DNA of 64,000 nt. It comes from Juglans regia (lineage: Eukaryota; Streptophyta; Magnoliopsida; Fagales; Juglandaceae). The stretch's first letter is position 1, and every line of letters starts with the position of its first letter. Made by a program: the position numbers and the translations under genes. Under the pieces are notes generated by a model. It worked only from the letters and a program-made list of their open reading frames with translations. It was not told where the DNA came from and did no database searches. The stretch spans positions 24,069,370-24,133,369 of the forward strand of contig NC_049904.1 in the NCBI RefSeq assembly GCF_001411555.2, written 5' to 3'. Shown piece after piece: positions 34,442 through 44,344 of this stretch.

Positions 34442-36671
34442 TTGTTTCGTGAATCGTAACTCTGTAGAAACACGTATGGATTATGTGCTGTTTGGGGGAG
34501 TTTTTGAAGGGTTCGGCTTACCACCAGTGCGTCGTTAGAACTGGTGGGTAGAAAATCTCCAAAAAGGCCAATGGTAAAGCCCAACTCATTATGCATGCAA
34601 AGCCCACTGCAGAACAAAGAAATCTGCCTTAGAAGACATAAATCAGATCCGACGGTAACACAAAGCCCAATGCATCACAGCAGGACAAAAGGGTCACGTG
34701 ATATAGGCAACAGAAGAGAGAGAGAGGAAATTAACTTTTACAAAAGGGAATGGAACGTTTGAATAGGGTAAGAATTCTTAAGGACGCTAGTATGAATGAG
34801 TTTTTTTATTTTATTTTATTTTTTAAGTATTTTTTAAATATTCTTAATCATTAAAAAAAATTAAAATATATATATAAATTCACTAATATTCACTTCCTTA
34901 ATCATTAAAAAAAATTTAAAAAATAAAAAATAAAAATATATGAGTGGACATATTTAGTAGGCATATTTGCTATCATTTTCCTTTTTAAAATTTTTAAGAT
35001 TTTTTATAATTTTATTCATAAATATTACGTAAAACACTTTTCAATTTTAAAAGATGATTTTTTAATTTAATTATTAACTAATAATTACTCGAACACAAAA
35101 ATTAATACAAATTTTACAAATTTTAAAACAAAACATAAAAATCAATACAATTTTTATAAACTTTAAAAAAAATATATCAAAAAATTATATTCAAACAATT
35201 TTATAAGTACTTTATAGTATTTTTATTAAACTCTCTCTCTCTCTTCTTTCTAAAATTTAATAAAACGTCTTCACTCAGATCATTTAACTATTATTTACAA
35301 AGTTCTATACTCCGTCTAAACATAAATTCATGTGTTTCTATTATCAAAACACCACCGTAGATCATGAGACCACCCTATCGACATCCGATATTAAAAAAAA
35401 TGCATCTACAAGTACATATGAAAATGTAATTTTTTAATTATTTATTTCTCATGAAAATATTAGGCTTTCCTTCTATACATGGACCCGTTGAGAAAATAGT
35501 ATAATACGTTATGGACCATATTATCTAACATTACTCTATAATAAATTATGGAAATTGGTTCCGAACCTTCCGCACTACAACATCTTTTTTTTCTTATGAA
35601 ATTTCTCTACTTTTAGGGACAAAAATGACATTTTCTTATAAAAATAAAAAGCCCTCAATGAAAACGTTTATGTTTGTATTGCGACCAGTGACCTCTTCAA
35701 AGCAATGCTGAACTTCGCCCAACTCCAAGGCCCAAACTGGTCAAAATGATTACTTTTCCAGCCATTAATTCGGAGACTTTGAATTTATAAAGTATAATAA
35801 CCCATGCAACAGTTCGGTTAGTAGTTTATGATGAATTTTCTATCAAATGGTCTTGGTGATTATATAATTCAGCAAATACCGCATTTAAAAGTAGGGGTGA
35901 TACCCGTACCTGGATGGGGGTATGTGCCGTCTTGCCCTCCATCTCAATTGGGGGGGTGGGGGGGTTGGGCCCTCGGATTCTAAGGATGAATTGACTTTTA
36001 TGACCGTTCACTCCACCCCGCCCACCCACGGCGAATAGACAATTTAAAAGCACCAAAAAATTTAAAATAATTGAAAATCCATAACAAAATACAAATCCAC
36101 ACAAAAAAAAAAAGAAAAAAAAAATCCAAAACTTAATAGACCTGACTTCAAACTCTACAAAAAAAGGGGAAGAGAAGAAGAAGACGCAACGGCAAGAGGG
36201 AGAAAGAGACAACGATGGAAGAGAAAGAGAGACTGAGAGAACCAGAGAGGAAAGAGAGAGAAAGAAAGAGATGGTCTGGTGGCAAGGGGTGGGAAGGGGC
36301 ATCTCGGGGTGGCGGCGGAGCACCGGCTCAAAAGTGCATTCATGTTTGTTATCAAACGTTATCTCATTGGATCAAGATTTACGGAGTTTCTGTCCAAACT
36401 CTTCAAATATTTATTAATTAAGCACCTCATATTATTAAAAAGTTCAGAAATTATAAAATCGTTTCTTTGTATCTTTCTTCCATCTTGATCTTAGAATTGA
36501 ATTACAAGTCTCAAAGAGTCATAATTCTAGTTCTCCGTTTATAGAGTTGACCCTTATGCAAGATTGAGTTTGGATAATTAATGAACCCTAACTTTTATTA
36601 ATTATTAAATGTTGTGACAAATGGAGATTTTAGGATGGTAAAAAAGTAGAAAAATATAAGATCAATAGATC
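34442..36671. other. Intergenic DNA, no recognised gene
   Basis: 34500-34760 is GC-richer with short frames (72 and 83 codons on opposite strands) but no recognisable family. 35946-35967 holds GGGGGGGTGGGGGGG, a potential G-quadruplex. 36160-36300 is a purine-rich AGAGAGAAAG tract that produces low-complexity frames on both strands. The copia element starts at 36672. Confidence 0.45.
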
Positions 36672-37071
36672 TGTTGAAGTCCATGCCCTGAGCAGTCATT
36701 GTTGACTGCTCAGCGCTTAACCCTCAACCCCCAGCGCCCAACCACCTAATGAATGCAACAATAAATGCGTTCATACGTGAAGTAATGCGCCTATAAATTA
36801 AAGCTTCAGACGAGAGCATCATACACCCAAAGAAGAAAAGAAAAGAGAGAGAGCCGAGAGAGCTCTGAGAGAAAAGAAGAGAGTTGAGTTGAGTGGAGTG
36901 TGATCCTCCTCCTCTGTAATATTTTCTTGTGTTCCACTATTTATTAGTGAAGCTCTTTTCTGTGGATGTAGGCAGTTGCCGAACCACGTTAAATTTTTGG
37001 TGTCACTGAGTGCATGAGTGTACTCTTTTATTACCGCTTTTATCCCTTCCGCTGTGTTGATTTCCCCAACA
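36672..37071 (+). repeat. 5' LTR (400 bp)
   Basis: Runs from TGTTGAAGTCC to TTTCCCCAACA with inverted TGTTG/CAACA termini. A TATAAAT box at 36792-36798 marks U3. Purine-rich AGAAAAGAAAAGAGAGAGAG follows. Only one GACTGCTCAGCGCTTAACC block is present, against two in the 3' LTR. Confidence 0.95.
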
Positions 37072-37073
37072 AG

Positions 37074-37085
37074 TGGTATCAGAGA
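37074..37085 (+). promoter_or_regulatory. Primer-binding site for initiator methionine tRNA
   Basis: TGGTATCAGAGA begins two bases after the 5' LTR and matches the usual plant tRNA-iMet complement TGGTATCAGAGC at 11 of 12 positions. Confidence 0.9.
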
Positions 37086-37195
37086 GTTTGTTGGAAGAAG
37101 TTTTTTACAGAAAACTCGGTTTTAGTGTGTAGCTCAGTTTTCAAATTTGAGCATACCACTGTGTTCGTCTCATCCAGACAAGAAAAGCGGTGGAA

Positions 37196-37510
37196 ACCAG
37201 AGGCCAAACGGAGGCCGCACGCGCTTCCACGCGCCGTCTGAAGATCGGAGAGTGAGACCCACTCTCGACACGCGTCCCACGCGCCAAGTAGAGTCTCTAG
37301 CGCGTGATTCCCACGCTCATACACGCGCCACACGCGCTCCAGAGAAGACTTGCGCGTGAATTTCACGCGCCCTGACGTGTTCTTGACTTCCTAAAGCGCG
37401 TGAGGGACACGCGCCTACGCGTTCCACGCGCACCAGAGGTGTTCAGGCGCGTGAGGTACACGCGCCTACGCGCTGTTTGTCGCGCCACGCACTGCACGCG
37501 CGACAGAGTT
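37196..37510 (+). repeat. CACGCGC / GCGCGTG hairpin array in the retroelement leader
   Basis: Some 300 bp of leader hold well over a dozen copies of CACGCG or its complement. Three make clean stem-loops: 37352-37370 (8-bp stem, 3-nt loop), 37396-37414 (7-bp stem, 5-nt loop) and 37446-37466 (8-bp stem, 5-nt loop). The last two belong to a ~50-bp tandem unit sharing CACGCGCCTACGCG. The high GC and CpG contrast with the rest of the window. Short frames on both strands here are caused by this composition. Confidence 0.8.
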
Positions 37511-37657
37511 CCTGTTTTGGTTCTTTTGCTCATTCCTTGTGCTATCTGAGTCCGATTTTGACGAAACAAGACTCGTTTCCAACAAAATCAGACGTTCCGG
37601 ACACAACGGTGCTGTCCGTTTTGTGATATTCCACCTCAAAGATCCTGTACTTGTATT

Positions 37658-40600
37658 TTGTATTTAGAACAGTCTAAATCCATGGAGGATTCAGCATCAG
37701 GCGCCATGATAAAGCTGACTGCCTCAAACTACAGTCTTTGGAGACCTCGAATGGAGGATCTCTTGAACTGTAAAGATCTGTTTGACCCTTTGGAAGATGA
37801 AGGGAAGAAGCCAGATGAAGTTACGGATCAAGTGTGGAAAAAGATGCACAAGAAGACTATTGGTCAGATCAGGCAATGGATTGACCATAGTGTTTTTCAC
37901 CACGTGGCCCAGGAGACGGATGCATATAACCTCTGGAAAAAGTTAGAGGATATGTATCAGGCTAAAACTGCTCGAAACAAGGCCCTCTTGATGAGACGGC
38001 TTGTTAACTTGAAGTTGAAAAGCGATACCTCTGTTGCCGAGCATACTAGCGAGTTTCAAAACCTAGTTAACCAGCTCGGGTCCGTCAACCTGAATCTTGG
38101 CGATGAAGAACAAGCCCTGCTACTTCTCAGTTCATTACCAGACAGTTGGGAGACGCTGGTGGTCTCCCTAAGTAACTCTACTCCAGATGGCAAACTTACC
38201 ATGACGATGGTTAAGGATGCCCTGTTTAATGAGGAGGCCAGACGAAAAGAGACAAGCATGAATCAAACTCATGCCCTTGTCACCGAGAGTAGAGAAAGGC
38301 CTCAAGGTAATGATAGAGGGAGAAGTGGAGGCAGAAACAGAGGGAAGCCTCAACCACGTGGAAGGTCCAGCAGTAGCAGGAACCAGCAGACGGGTAACAT
38401 GAAATGTTACCACTGTGGCAAAGAAGGCCACATGAGGAAACACTGCCGCAAGTTTTTAAGGGAGCAAGGTCAAAGCAGTAAGCTGAAGAAAGAAGATGGT
38501 GAAACCCTTGTCACTCTTTCTGGAGATGTGGCAATACTCTCCACCAGTGACGAGACGTGTCTGCACGTTGCAAGCCATGATGTTGAGTGGGTGGTAGACA
38601 CAGCAGCATCATACCACGCCACTTCCCACAGTGAATTTTTCACTACGTACAAAGCAGGAGACTTTGGTACGGTAAGGATGGGGAACGCTAGTTCCTCGAA
38701 GATCGTGGGAGTTGGCGAAGTGCAGATAAAAACCAACGTTGGTTGCACCATGGTGTTGAAAGATGTTCGACACATTCCTGACCTTCGGCTCAACCTGATT
38801 TCCGGGACAGCCCTTGATCGACAGGGCTATGACAGCTACTTCAGCAAAGGCACTTGGAAGCTGTCACAAGGTGCCATGGTTGTCGCCCGAGGACATATTT
38901 GCGGTACGTTGTACAAGACCCATGTGAAGATCGGTTCTGATAGCCTCAATGCAGTGGAAGACGAGGCATCACCGAATCTGTGGCACAAGAGACTCGGACA
39001 CATGGGTGAGAAAGGGTTGGATACGCTTGCGAAGAAGGCACTCATCAAAGTTGCCAAAGGAACAGCGTTAAACCCTTGTGAGTACTGTTTGTTTGGCAAA
39101 CAATGTAGAGTCTCGTTTAAATCCTCTACGAAGAGAAGATCAGAGTTGTTGAGTCTGGTACACTCTGATGTATGTGGTCCCATGGAAGAAGAGTCATTGG
39201 GAGGTAACAGATATTTCGTGACATTCATTGATGATGCTTCACGAAAGGTCTGGGTATATGTTTTGAAGTCAAAGGATCAGGTCTTCGAGCACTTCAAGAA
39301 TTTCCACACCCTAGTGGAAAGAGAGACGGGAAAGAAGTTGAAGTGCCTGCGAACGGACAACGGAGGAGAATATGTCTCCAAAAGGTTCGCTGCATACTGC
39401 GCTGATCGCGGTATTCGACATGAGAAGACGGTCCCATATACCCCTCAGCACAATGGTGTAGCCGAAAGAATGAACCGGACCATCATTGAAAGAACAAGAT
39501 GCATGCTCAGTATGGCTAAGTTACCAAAGCCATTCTGGGGTGAAGCTGTTCTAGCTGCCTGTTACCTGATCAACAGATCACCTTCTGCACCACTGGAATT
39601 TGAAATTCCTGAGAAGGTTTGGTCTGGAAAAGATGTCTCTTACTCTCACCTGAGAGTGTTTGGGTGCAAAGCCTTTGCACACGTATCCAAGGAGCTGAGA
39701 CAGAAGCTCGATGTCAAGTCAACTCCATGTATCTTTGTTGGATATGGAGATGAAGAATTCGGATACAAATTATGGGATCCAGTGACAAAGAAAATTGTCA
39801 GAAGTAGGGACATTGTGTTCTATGAAAACCAGAACATAGGAACTGAAGCTTCATCAAGAGAGCTTAGTTCCGATACTCCAAATCCTGCACCATTACAGTC
39901 CGCCACAGATAATGAGGAAATGCAGGATCGAGATCCAGAAGCAGAAGAAGAAGCTCAGGGTGTCGAGCAGGGGGAGCAAGAATCCTCTCCACCAGCAGCT
40001 GGTGTACCACCACAAGGGTTAGATGGTGACGAACCTCCTTTGGTTGATGAACCAAGAAGATCGGCAAGAGGCCGCCTACTGATTCCGTCGAGGAGATATC
40101 CGGAATCAGACTATATTCTGCTTACTGATGAGGGGGAGCCAGAGAGCTTCCAGGAAGTTCAAACTCATGCTGATAGAAGCCTATGGGTGCAGGCAATGCA
40201 AGAAGAGATGAGTTCTTTGCAGAAAAATCAGACCTATGAGTTGGTGAAACTTCCTGAAGGAAAGAAAGCCCTAAAGAACAAATGGGTGTTCAAGCTGAAG
40301 AAAGATGGCCAAGGAAAGCTGATGAAGCACAAGGCCAGATTGGTTGTCAAAGGAGGATTCCAGCAGAAGAAGGGAATCGACTTTGACGAGATATTTTCTC
40401 CGGTGGTGAAAATGATGTCGATCCGAGTCATACTCGGATTGGTAGCCAGCTTGAATTTGGAACTCGAACAGATGGATGTGAAGACAGCCTTTCTCCATGG
40501 AGATTTGGAGGAGGAGATCTATATGGAGCAACCAGAAGGGTTTGCAGCTCCAGGGAAAGATCACTTAGTCTGCAGGCTGAAGAAGAGTCTCTATGGCCTC

Positions 40601-41698
40601 AAGCAAGCGCCGAGGCAATGGTACAAGAAGTTCGACTCATTCATGATGAGTCATGGTTACAAGAGACTTGTTGCAGATCAGTGTGTCTATGTTCGAAGGT
40701 TCCAGAATGACAAGTTTGTCATACTCCTTCTTTACGTTGATGATATGTTAATCGTTGGTGAGGATAGGTCCATGATTAACAAACTAAAGAAGGAACTATC
40801 CAAGTCCTTTGACATGAAGGACTTAGGCCCAGCACAGCAAATTCTGGGCATGAAGATTGTTCGTGATAGGAAAGCCAAAAGGGTGTGGCTATCACAACAA
40901 AAATATGTTGAACAGGTCATCAGACGTTTCAACATGGGAGATGCTAAGCCAGTCAATACTCCACTTGCTAACCACTTCAAATTGAGCAAGAGCTCGTGTC
41001 CTTCTTCAAAGAAAGAGATTGAAGAAATGGAAGCAATCCCCTACTCTTCAGCAGTAGGAAGCCTAATGTATGCAATGGTTTGTACCAGACCAGATATTGC
41101 TCATGCTGTAGGCATGGTGAGCAGATTCCTTTCAAATCCAGGAAAGGATCATTGGGAAGCAGTCAAGTGGATTCTCAGGTACCTGAAAGGTACATCGAAT
41201 ATGTGCTTGTGTTTTGGGGGAGCTAAACCAGTTTTGGAAGGCTATACAGATTCAGATATGGCAGGAGATCTGGATAGCAGGAAATCTACTTCGGGATTTC
41301 TCTTCACCTTTGCAGGAGGAGCTGTCTCTTGGCAGTCCAAGTTGCAAAAGTGTGTTGCTTTATCCACAACAGAGGCAGAGTACATTGCCGCAGCGGAAGC
41401 TGGGAAAGAGATGCTGTGGATGAAGCGTTTTCTCCAAGAACTAGGAGTTAGTCAAGAGGACTACAAGGTACATTGTGATAGTCAAAGTGCTCTAGATTTG
41501 AGCAAGAATTCAATGTACCACTCCCGCACCAAGCATATTGACATCCGCTATCATTGGATACGCGAAGCGATGGAACAACAGCTGTTGAAGCTTGTGAAGA
41601 TCCATACGAAAGAGAATCCAGCAGACATGCTGACGAAGGTGGTTACAAGTGAGAAGCTTGAGTTATGCAGAGACATAGCTGGGATGGAGAACATATAG
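37658..41698 (+). CDS. Copia gag-pol polyprotein
   Basis: One 1346-codon frame with no stop or frameshift. In order: gag with a UBN2-type domain (~20-200); CX2CX4HX4C zinc knuckle (C250, C253, H258, C263); aspartic protease with V-V-D-T-A-A (D314); GAG-pre-integrase HHCC (H443, H448, C474, C477); integrase with D504, D567 and E603 (35 residues between the last two, as expected); reverse transcriptase with YVDD at 1026-1029; RNase H with D1198, E1239 and D1274. The product is cleaved by its own protease and copies the element through particle-bound RNA. The second Met (residue 9, 37682) may be the true start, since MEDSASG aligns better with gag N-termini. Protease D-T-A in place of D-S-G is normal in this group. 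All catalytic residues are present, so it could be active; transcription is unknown. Confidence 0.95.
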   Translation: MYLEQSKSMEDSASGAMIKLTASNYSLWRPRMEDLLNCKDLFDPLEDEGKKPDEVTDQVWKKMHKKTIGQIRQWIDHSVFHHVAQETDAYNLWKKLEDMYQAKTARNKALLMRRLVNLKLKSDTSVAEHTSEFQNLVNQLGSVNLNLGDEEQALLLLSSLPDSWETLVVSLSNSTPDGKLTMTMVKDALFNEEARRKETSMNQTHALVTESRERPQGNDRGRSGGRNRGKPQPRGRSSSSRNQQTGNMKCYHCGKEGHMRKHCRKFLREQGQSSKLKKEDGETLVTLSGDVAILSTSDETCLHVASHDVEWVVDTAASYHATSHSEFFTTYKAGDFGTVRMGNASSSKIVGVGEVQIKTNVGCTMVLKDVRHIPDLRLNLISGTALDRQGYDSYFSKGTWKLSQGAMVVARGHICGTLYKTHVKIGSDSLNAVEDEASPNLWHKRLGHMGEKGLDTLAKKALIKVAKGTALNPCEYCLFGKQCRVSFKSSTKRRSELLSLVHSDVCGPMEEESLGGNRYFVTFIDDASRKVWVYVLKSKDQVFEHFKNFHTLVERETGKKLKCLRTDNGGEYVSKRFAAYCADRGIRHEKTVPYTPQHNGVAERMNRTIIERTRCMLSMAKLPKPFWGEAVLAACYLINRSPSAPLEFEIPEKVWSGKDVSYSHLRVFGCKAFAHVSKELRQKLDVKSTPCIFVGYGDEEFGYKLWDPVTKKIVRSRDIVFYENQNIGTEASSRELSSDTPNPAPLQSATDNEEMQDRDPEAEEEAQGVEQGEQESSPPAAGVPPQGLDGDEPPLVDEPRRSARGRLLIPSRRYPESDYILLTDEGEPESFQEVQTHADRSLWVQAMQEEMSSLQKNQTYELVKLPEGKKALKNKWVFKLKKDGQGKLMKHKARLVVKGGFQQKKGIDFDEIFSPVVKMMSIRVILGLVASLNLELEQMDVKTAFLHGDLEEEIYMEQPEGFAAPGKDHLVCRLKKSLYGLKQAPRQWYKKFDSFMMSHGYKRLVADQCVYVRRFQNDKFVILLLYVDDMLIVGEDRSMINKLKKELSKSFDMKDLGPAQQILGMKIVRDRKAKRVWLSQQKYVEQVIRRFNMGDAKPVNTPLANHFKLSKSSCPSSKKEIEEMEAIPYSSAVGSLMYAMVCTRPDIAHAVGMVSRFLSNPGKDHWEAVKWILRYLKGTSNMCLCFGGAKPVLEGYTDSDMAGDLDSRKSTSGFLFTFAGGAVSWQSKLQKCVALSTTEAEYIAAAEAGKEMLWMKRFLQELGVSQEDYKVHCDSQSALDLSKNSMYHSRTKHIDIRYHWIREAMEQQLLKLVKIHTKENPADMLTKVVTSEKLELCRDIAGMENI

Positions 41699-41710
41699 GT
41701 AAATGGGCAT

Positions 41711-41723
41711 GGAGGGGGAGAAT
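41711..41723 (+). promoter_or_regulatory. Polypurine tract
   Basis: GGAGGGGGAGAAT directly precedes the 3' LTR, the position expected for priming plus-strand DNA synthesis. Confidence 0.85.
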
Positions 41724-42153
41724 TGTTGAAGTCCATGCCCTGAGCAGTCATTGTTGACTGCTCAGCGCTTAACCCTCAACCAATGACTGCTCAGGGCTTA
41801 ACCCTCAACCCCCAGCGCCCAACCACCTAATGAATGCAACAATAAATGCGTTCATACGTGAAGTAATGCGCCTATAAATTAAAGCTTCAGACGAAAGCAT
41901 CATACACCCAAAGAAGAAAAGAAAAGAGAGAGAGCCGAGAGAGCTCTGAGAGAAAAGAAGAGAGTTGAGTTGAGTGGAGTGTGATCCTCCTCCTCTGTAA
42001 TATTTTCTTGTGTTCCACTATTTATTAGTGAAGCTCTTTTCTGTGGATGTAGGCAGTTGCCGAACCACGTTAAAATTTTTGGTGTCACTGAGTGCATGAG
42101 TGTACTCTTTTATTACCGCTTTTATCCCTTCCGCTGTGTTGATTTCCCCAACA
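41724..42153 (+). repeat. 3' LTR (430 bp)
   Basis: Same ends as the 5' LTR, with TATAAAT at 41873-41879. An extra 29 bp (starting AATGACTGCTCAGGG) duplicates the GACTGCTCAGCGCTTAACC block of U3. Since LTRs are identical at insertion, the change arose afterwards, either as a gain here or a loss in the 5' copy. Confidence 0.95.
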
Positions 42154-42158
42154 AGATC

Positions 42159-42757
42159 AACAACCATACAATCTACCAATATTTAAGTGATTCGACTTTA
42201 AGAAAATTAAGTGCAAAAGAGTGGTAATGAATCACTCAAACCCAAAGCTCAATACACACAAGCCTCACAATCTCATTATAGAGAAATACTCAGTTGACTA
42301 TCTCTCTCTTGTCCTCTCTACTAACTTTTTCTCTCAACTTTCAACTACAACATTTTAGAGTCGAGAATAGACAAAGTATGAAATATCTCAAATTAGGTAG
42401 AAAAATATAATATTGCACCTAGGAGTCATAGGTTTCTCTTTTGAATTGCAAAGCATGCTTACATTTAATGCATTCAAAGAAAAAATGGCTTCCTCACATA
42501 GAAAGACAAGCCACTTTACTTACATTAGAGATACCCAATCAGTTAACAAACAACTTTTTAAAAGAAATTGTGACAACTTCGGACAGCAATTGTTGACTTA
42601 ATAAAAGTATTAAGGTAGGAATATTCGAGGTGATGATTGTGATAATTGAGTTTTTTCTTCCAATTTCACGTTTTTGGGCCAAATGACAAATATTGCGAAA
42701 AGAAACTTATTCAACTCTATTCTTTTCGAAAATTAAACATTCATGATCATTAAGGTT
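42159..42757. other. Intergenic DNA, unidentified
   Basis: No gene recognised. The sequence continues the DNA interrupted by the copia insertion (left part before 36667) and could be part of an older, unrecognised repeat. Confidence 0.4.
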
Positions 42758-42915
42758 AGATAGTGAGTTGAGATGAAAGTTGAATAAAATATTATTAAAA
42801 TATTATTATTATTTTAAAATTTAAAAAAGTTGAATTATTTATTATATTTTATGTAAAAATTTAGAAAAATTATAATGATGAGATGGGATGAAACACTTTC
42901 ACTATCAAACGTGGC
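42758..42915 (+). mobile_element. Abundant AT-rich MITE family, copy
   Basis: TAGTGAGTTGAGATGAAAGT, TATTATTATTATTTTAAAAT and GATGAGATGGGATGAAACA match the copy at 2963-3137 in order and spacing. Confidence 0.55.
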
Positions 42916-44344
42916 CTAAAGCCTTATATCAGTGGCAAATTGTGTGGCACGTTTCAAGTTTTGCAATCATTTTTGTTAGCCGGATAGAGTTTCCAAATTG
43001 GAATATATATATATATATATATTTTAGGAATATAATAGATCCCCGATCTTATATATATATATCTATCTCTGTTATATAAGAGCCTATCAAACGGTTGTGA
43101 AACGGAAATTCTTGTTTTCCGTTAAGCTACTATCAAACGGTGTCAAGTCCACGTTAAAGCAGCAATCCGCGTTTTTATGGTCCCATTCGAAAGTTCCTTC
43201 TCTCAAACCCAGCCCTCTCTAGAAAGTTCCTTCTCTGAAAAGTGAAAACCAGACCATCTCTCTAAAAACTCGCTCGTCCGAACCCAGCTGGGGGAAGGAG
43301 AGCTTCGACTCCTTCTTCCTCTTCCTCTCCTCCTTCTTCTCACAGGCCCTTCATCGTCTCCAGTGGTCTGGTGTTTTTTTTTTTTTTTCACGTTTTCTGC
43401 CGAATAAAGGGGTAGCCGTTTCGAGCTTCTCCGATGACCATCTTCCGACACGCGCACCACCGGGAGAAGCCTCACCCGCCGATCTTGCGGTCGATGGAAT
43501 TGGGAGCCAATCGGAGCGGCGCGTTGCACCGACGCGCTGTTAAAGGAAACGCATGGGGTTCTCAAACCACCGCGTTTGTTGCTTCTTGATTTGAAGATCT
43601 ATTTTGAAATTTTTATTCGCTTCTTCTGTTTGTTGTATTTTTCTTGCATTCTATTGGTCTTTCTCTCGTCGAGATGGTGTGAATCCGAAAGCCAAGTTTG
43701 GATTTTTTTTTCTTTTTGTTCTTCCATTCATTGTGGGTTCCATTTTTTTTTCCTTGCAGTTCTTCTTGCTGTCACCGTAAGGAAGATCCATGGAGCTGCC
43801 AACCACCGTCTGCAACAGATCCAGCCTCTGGTTCCTTGCTTTTCCATTTGAGCTTCTTGCTGTTGTTGGGAAATCTTTTGCAATTGCCCATTGTTGGGGA
43901 TCTTGTGCACATGCACTTACCACGTGTAAGTGCATACTTGAAAAAAGAGGAAAGGAATTTCAGTCTAGAGGGATTGGGCCTCGCTTTTTTCTTCCTTTGG
44001 AAACGAATTTTTGTTCGTGGGACTGATATAGTGAATTGAATTTCTTGAACTGTATACATGGTTCTTTCTCATTGTGAGCATGTTTTAGCCTTTTTCTTTC
44101 TTTAATTTTAGTGATATTGTCCTTCTGCCATGACTTGTAGGTTTCTTTGTTACTATTTGGATTACTGCTGTCATGTTCAAGTGAAAATTTTGAAAAAATC
44201 CATATTTCAATAATAGTGCACCTCATTATATGGTCCTGCTCATGTGTAAAGCAAAGCAATCTTGAGAATTGGATATTTTGGGTTCTTTTGTTTTGCTCTG
44301 TTTTCTTGGCAACAGGGCAGAGGGGGTTTGGGTAGTCTTACGAC

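Larger units (their letters stand above)
36672..42153 (+). mobile_element. Intact Ty1/copia LTR retrotransposon
   Basis: Complete unit: 5' LTR, primer-binding site, leader, one uninterrupted gag-pol frame, polypurine tract, 3' LTR, and the 5-bp duplication AGATC at 36667-36671 and 42154-42158. The two LTRs differ by one base substitution, a one-base indel and a 29-bp partial tandem duplication, so the insertion is young. Domain order gag-protease-integrase-RT-RNase H places it in Ty1/copia. Gag and protease motifs resemble the Tnt1/Tork group. Confidence 0.95.

Noticed and set aside
37079..37569. Frames of 68-95 codons in the copia leader
   Set aside because: Produced by the CACGCGC array; gag starts further downstream.
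43203..43565. 120-codon minus-strand frame
   Set aside because: Lies in the leader-like GC-rich part of the Helitron candidate, with low-complexity Arg/Lys runs and no family.
43576..44335. Several 60-113 codon frames on both strands in 43.6-44.3 kb
   Set aside because: Located in intron-like or leader DNA of the captured gene, Phe/Leu-rich or Lys-rich low complexity, none with a family.
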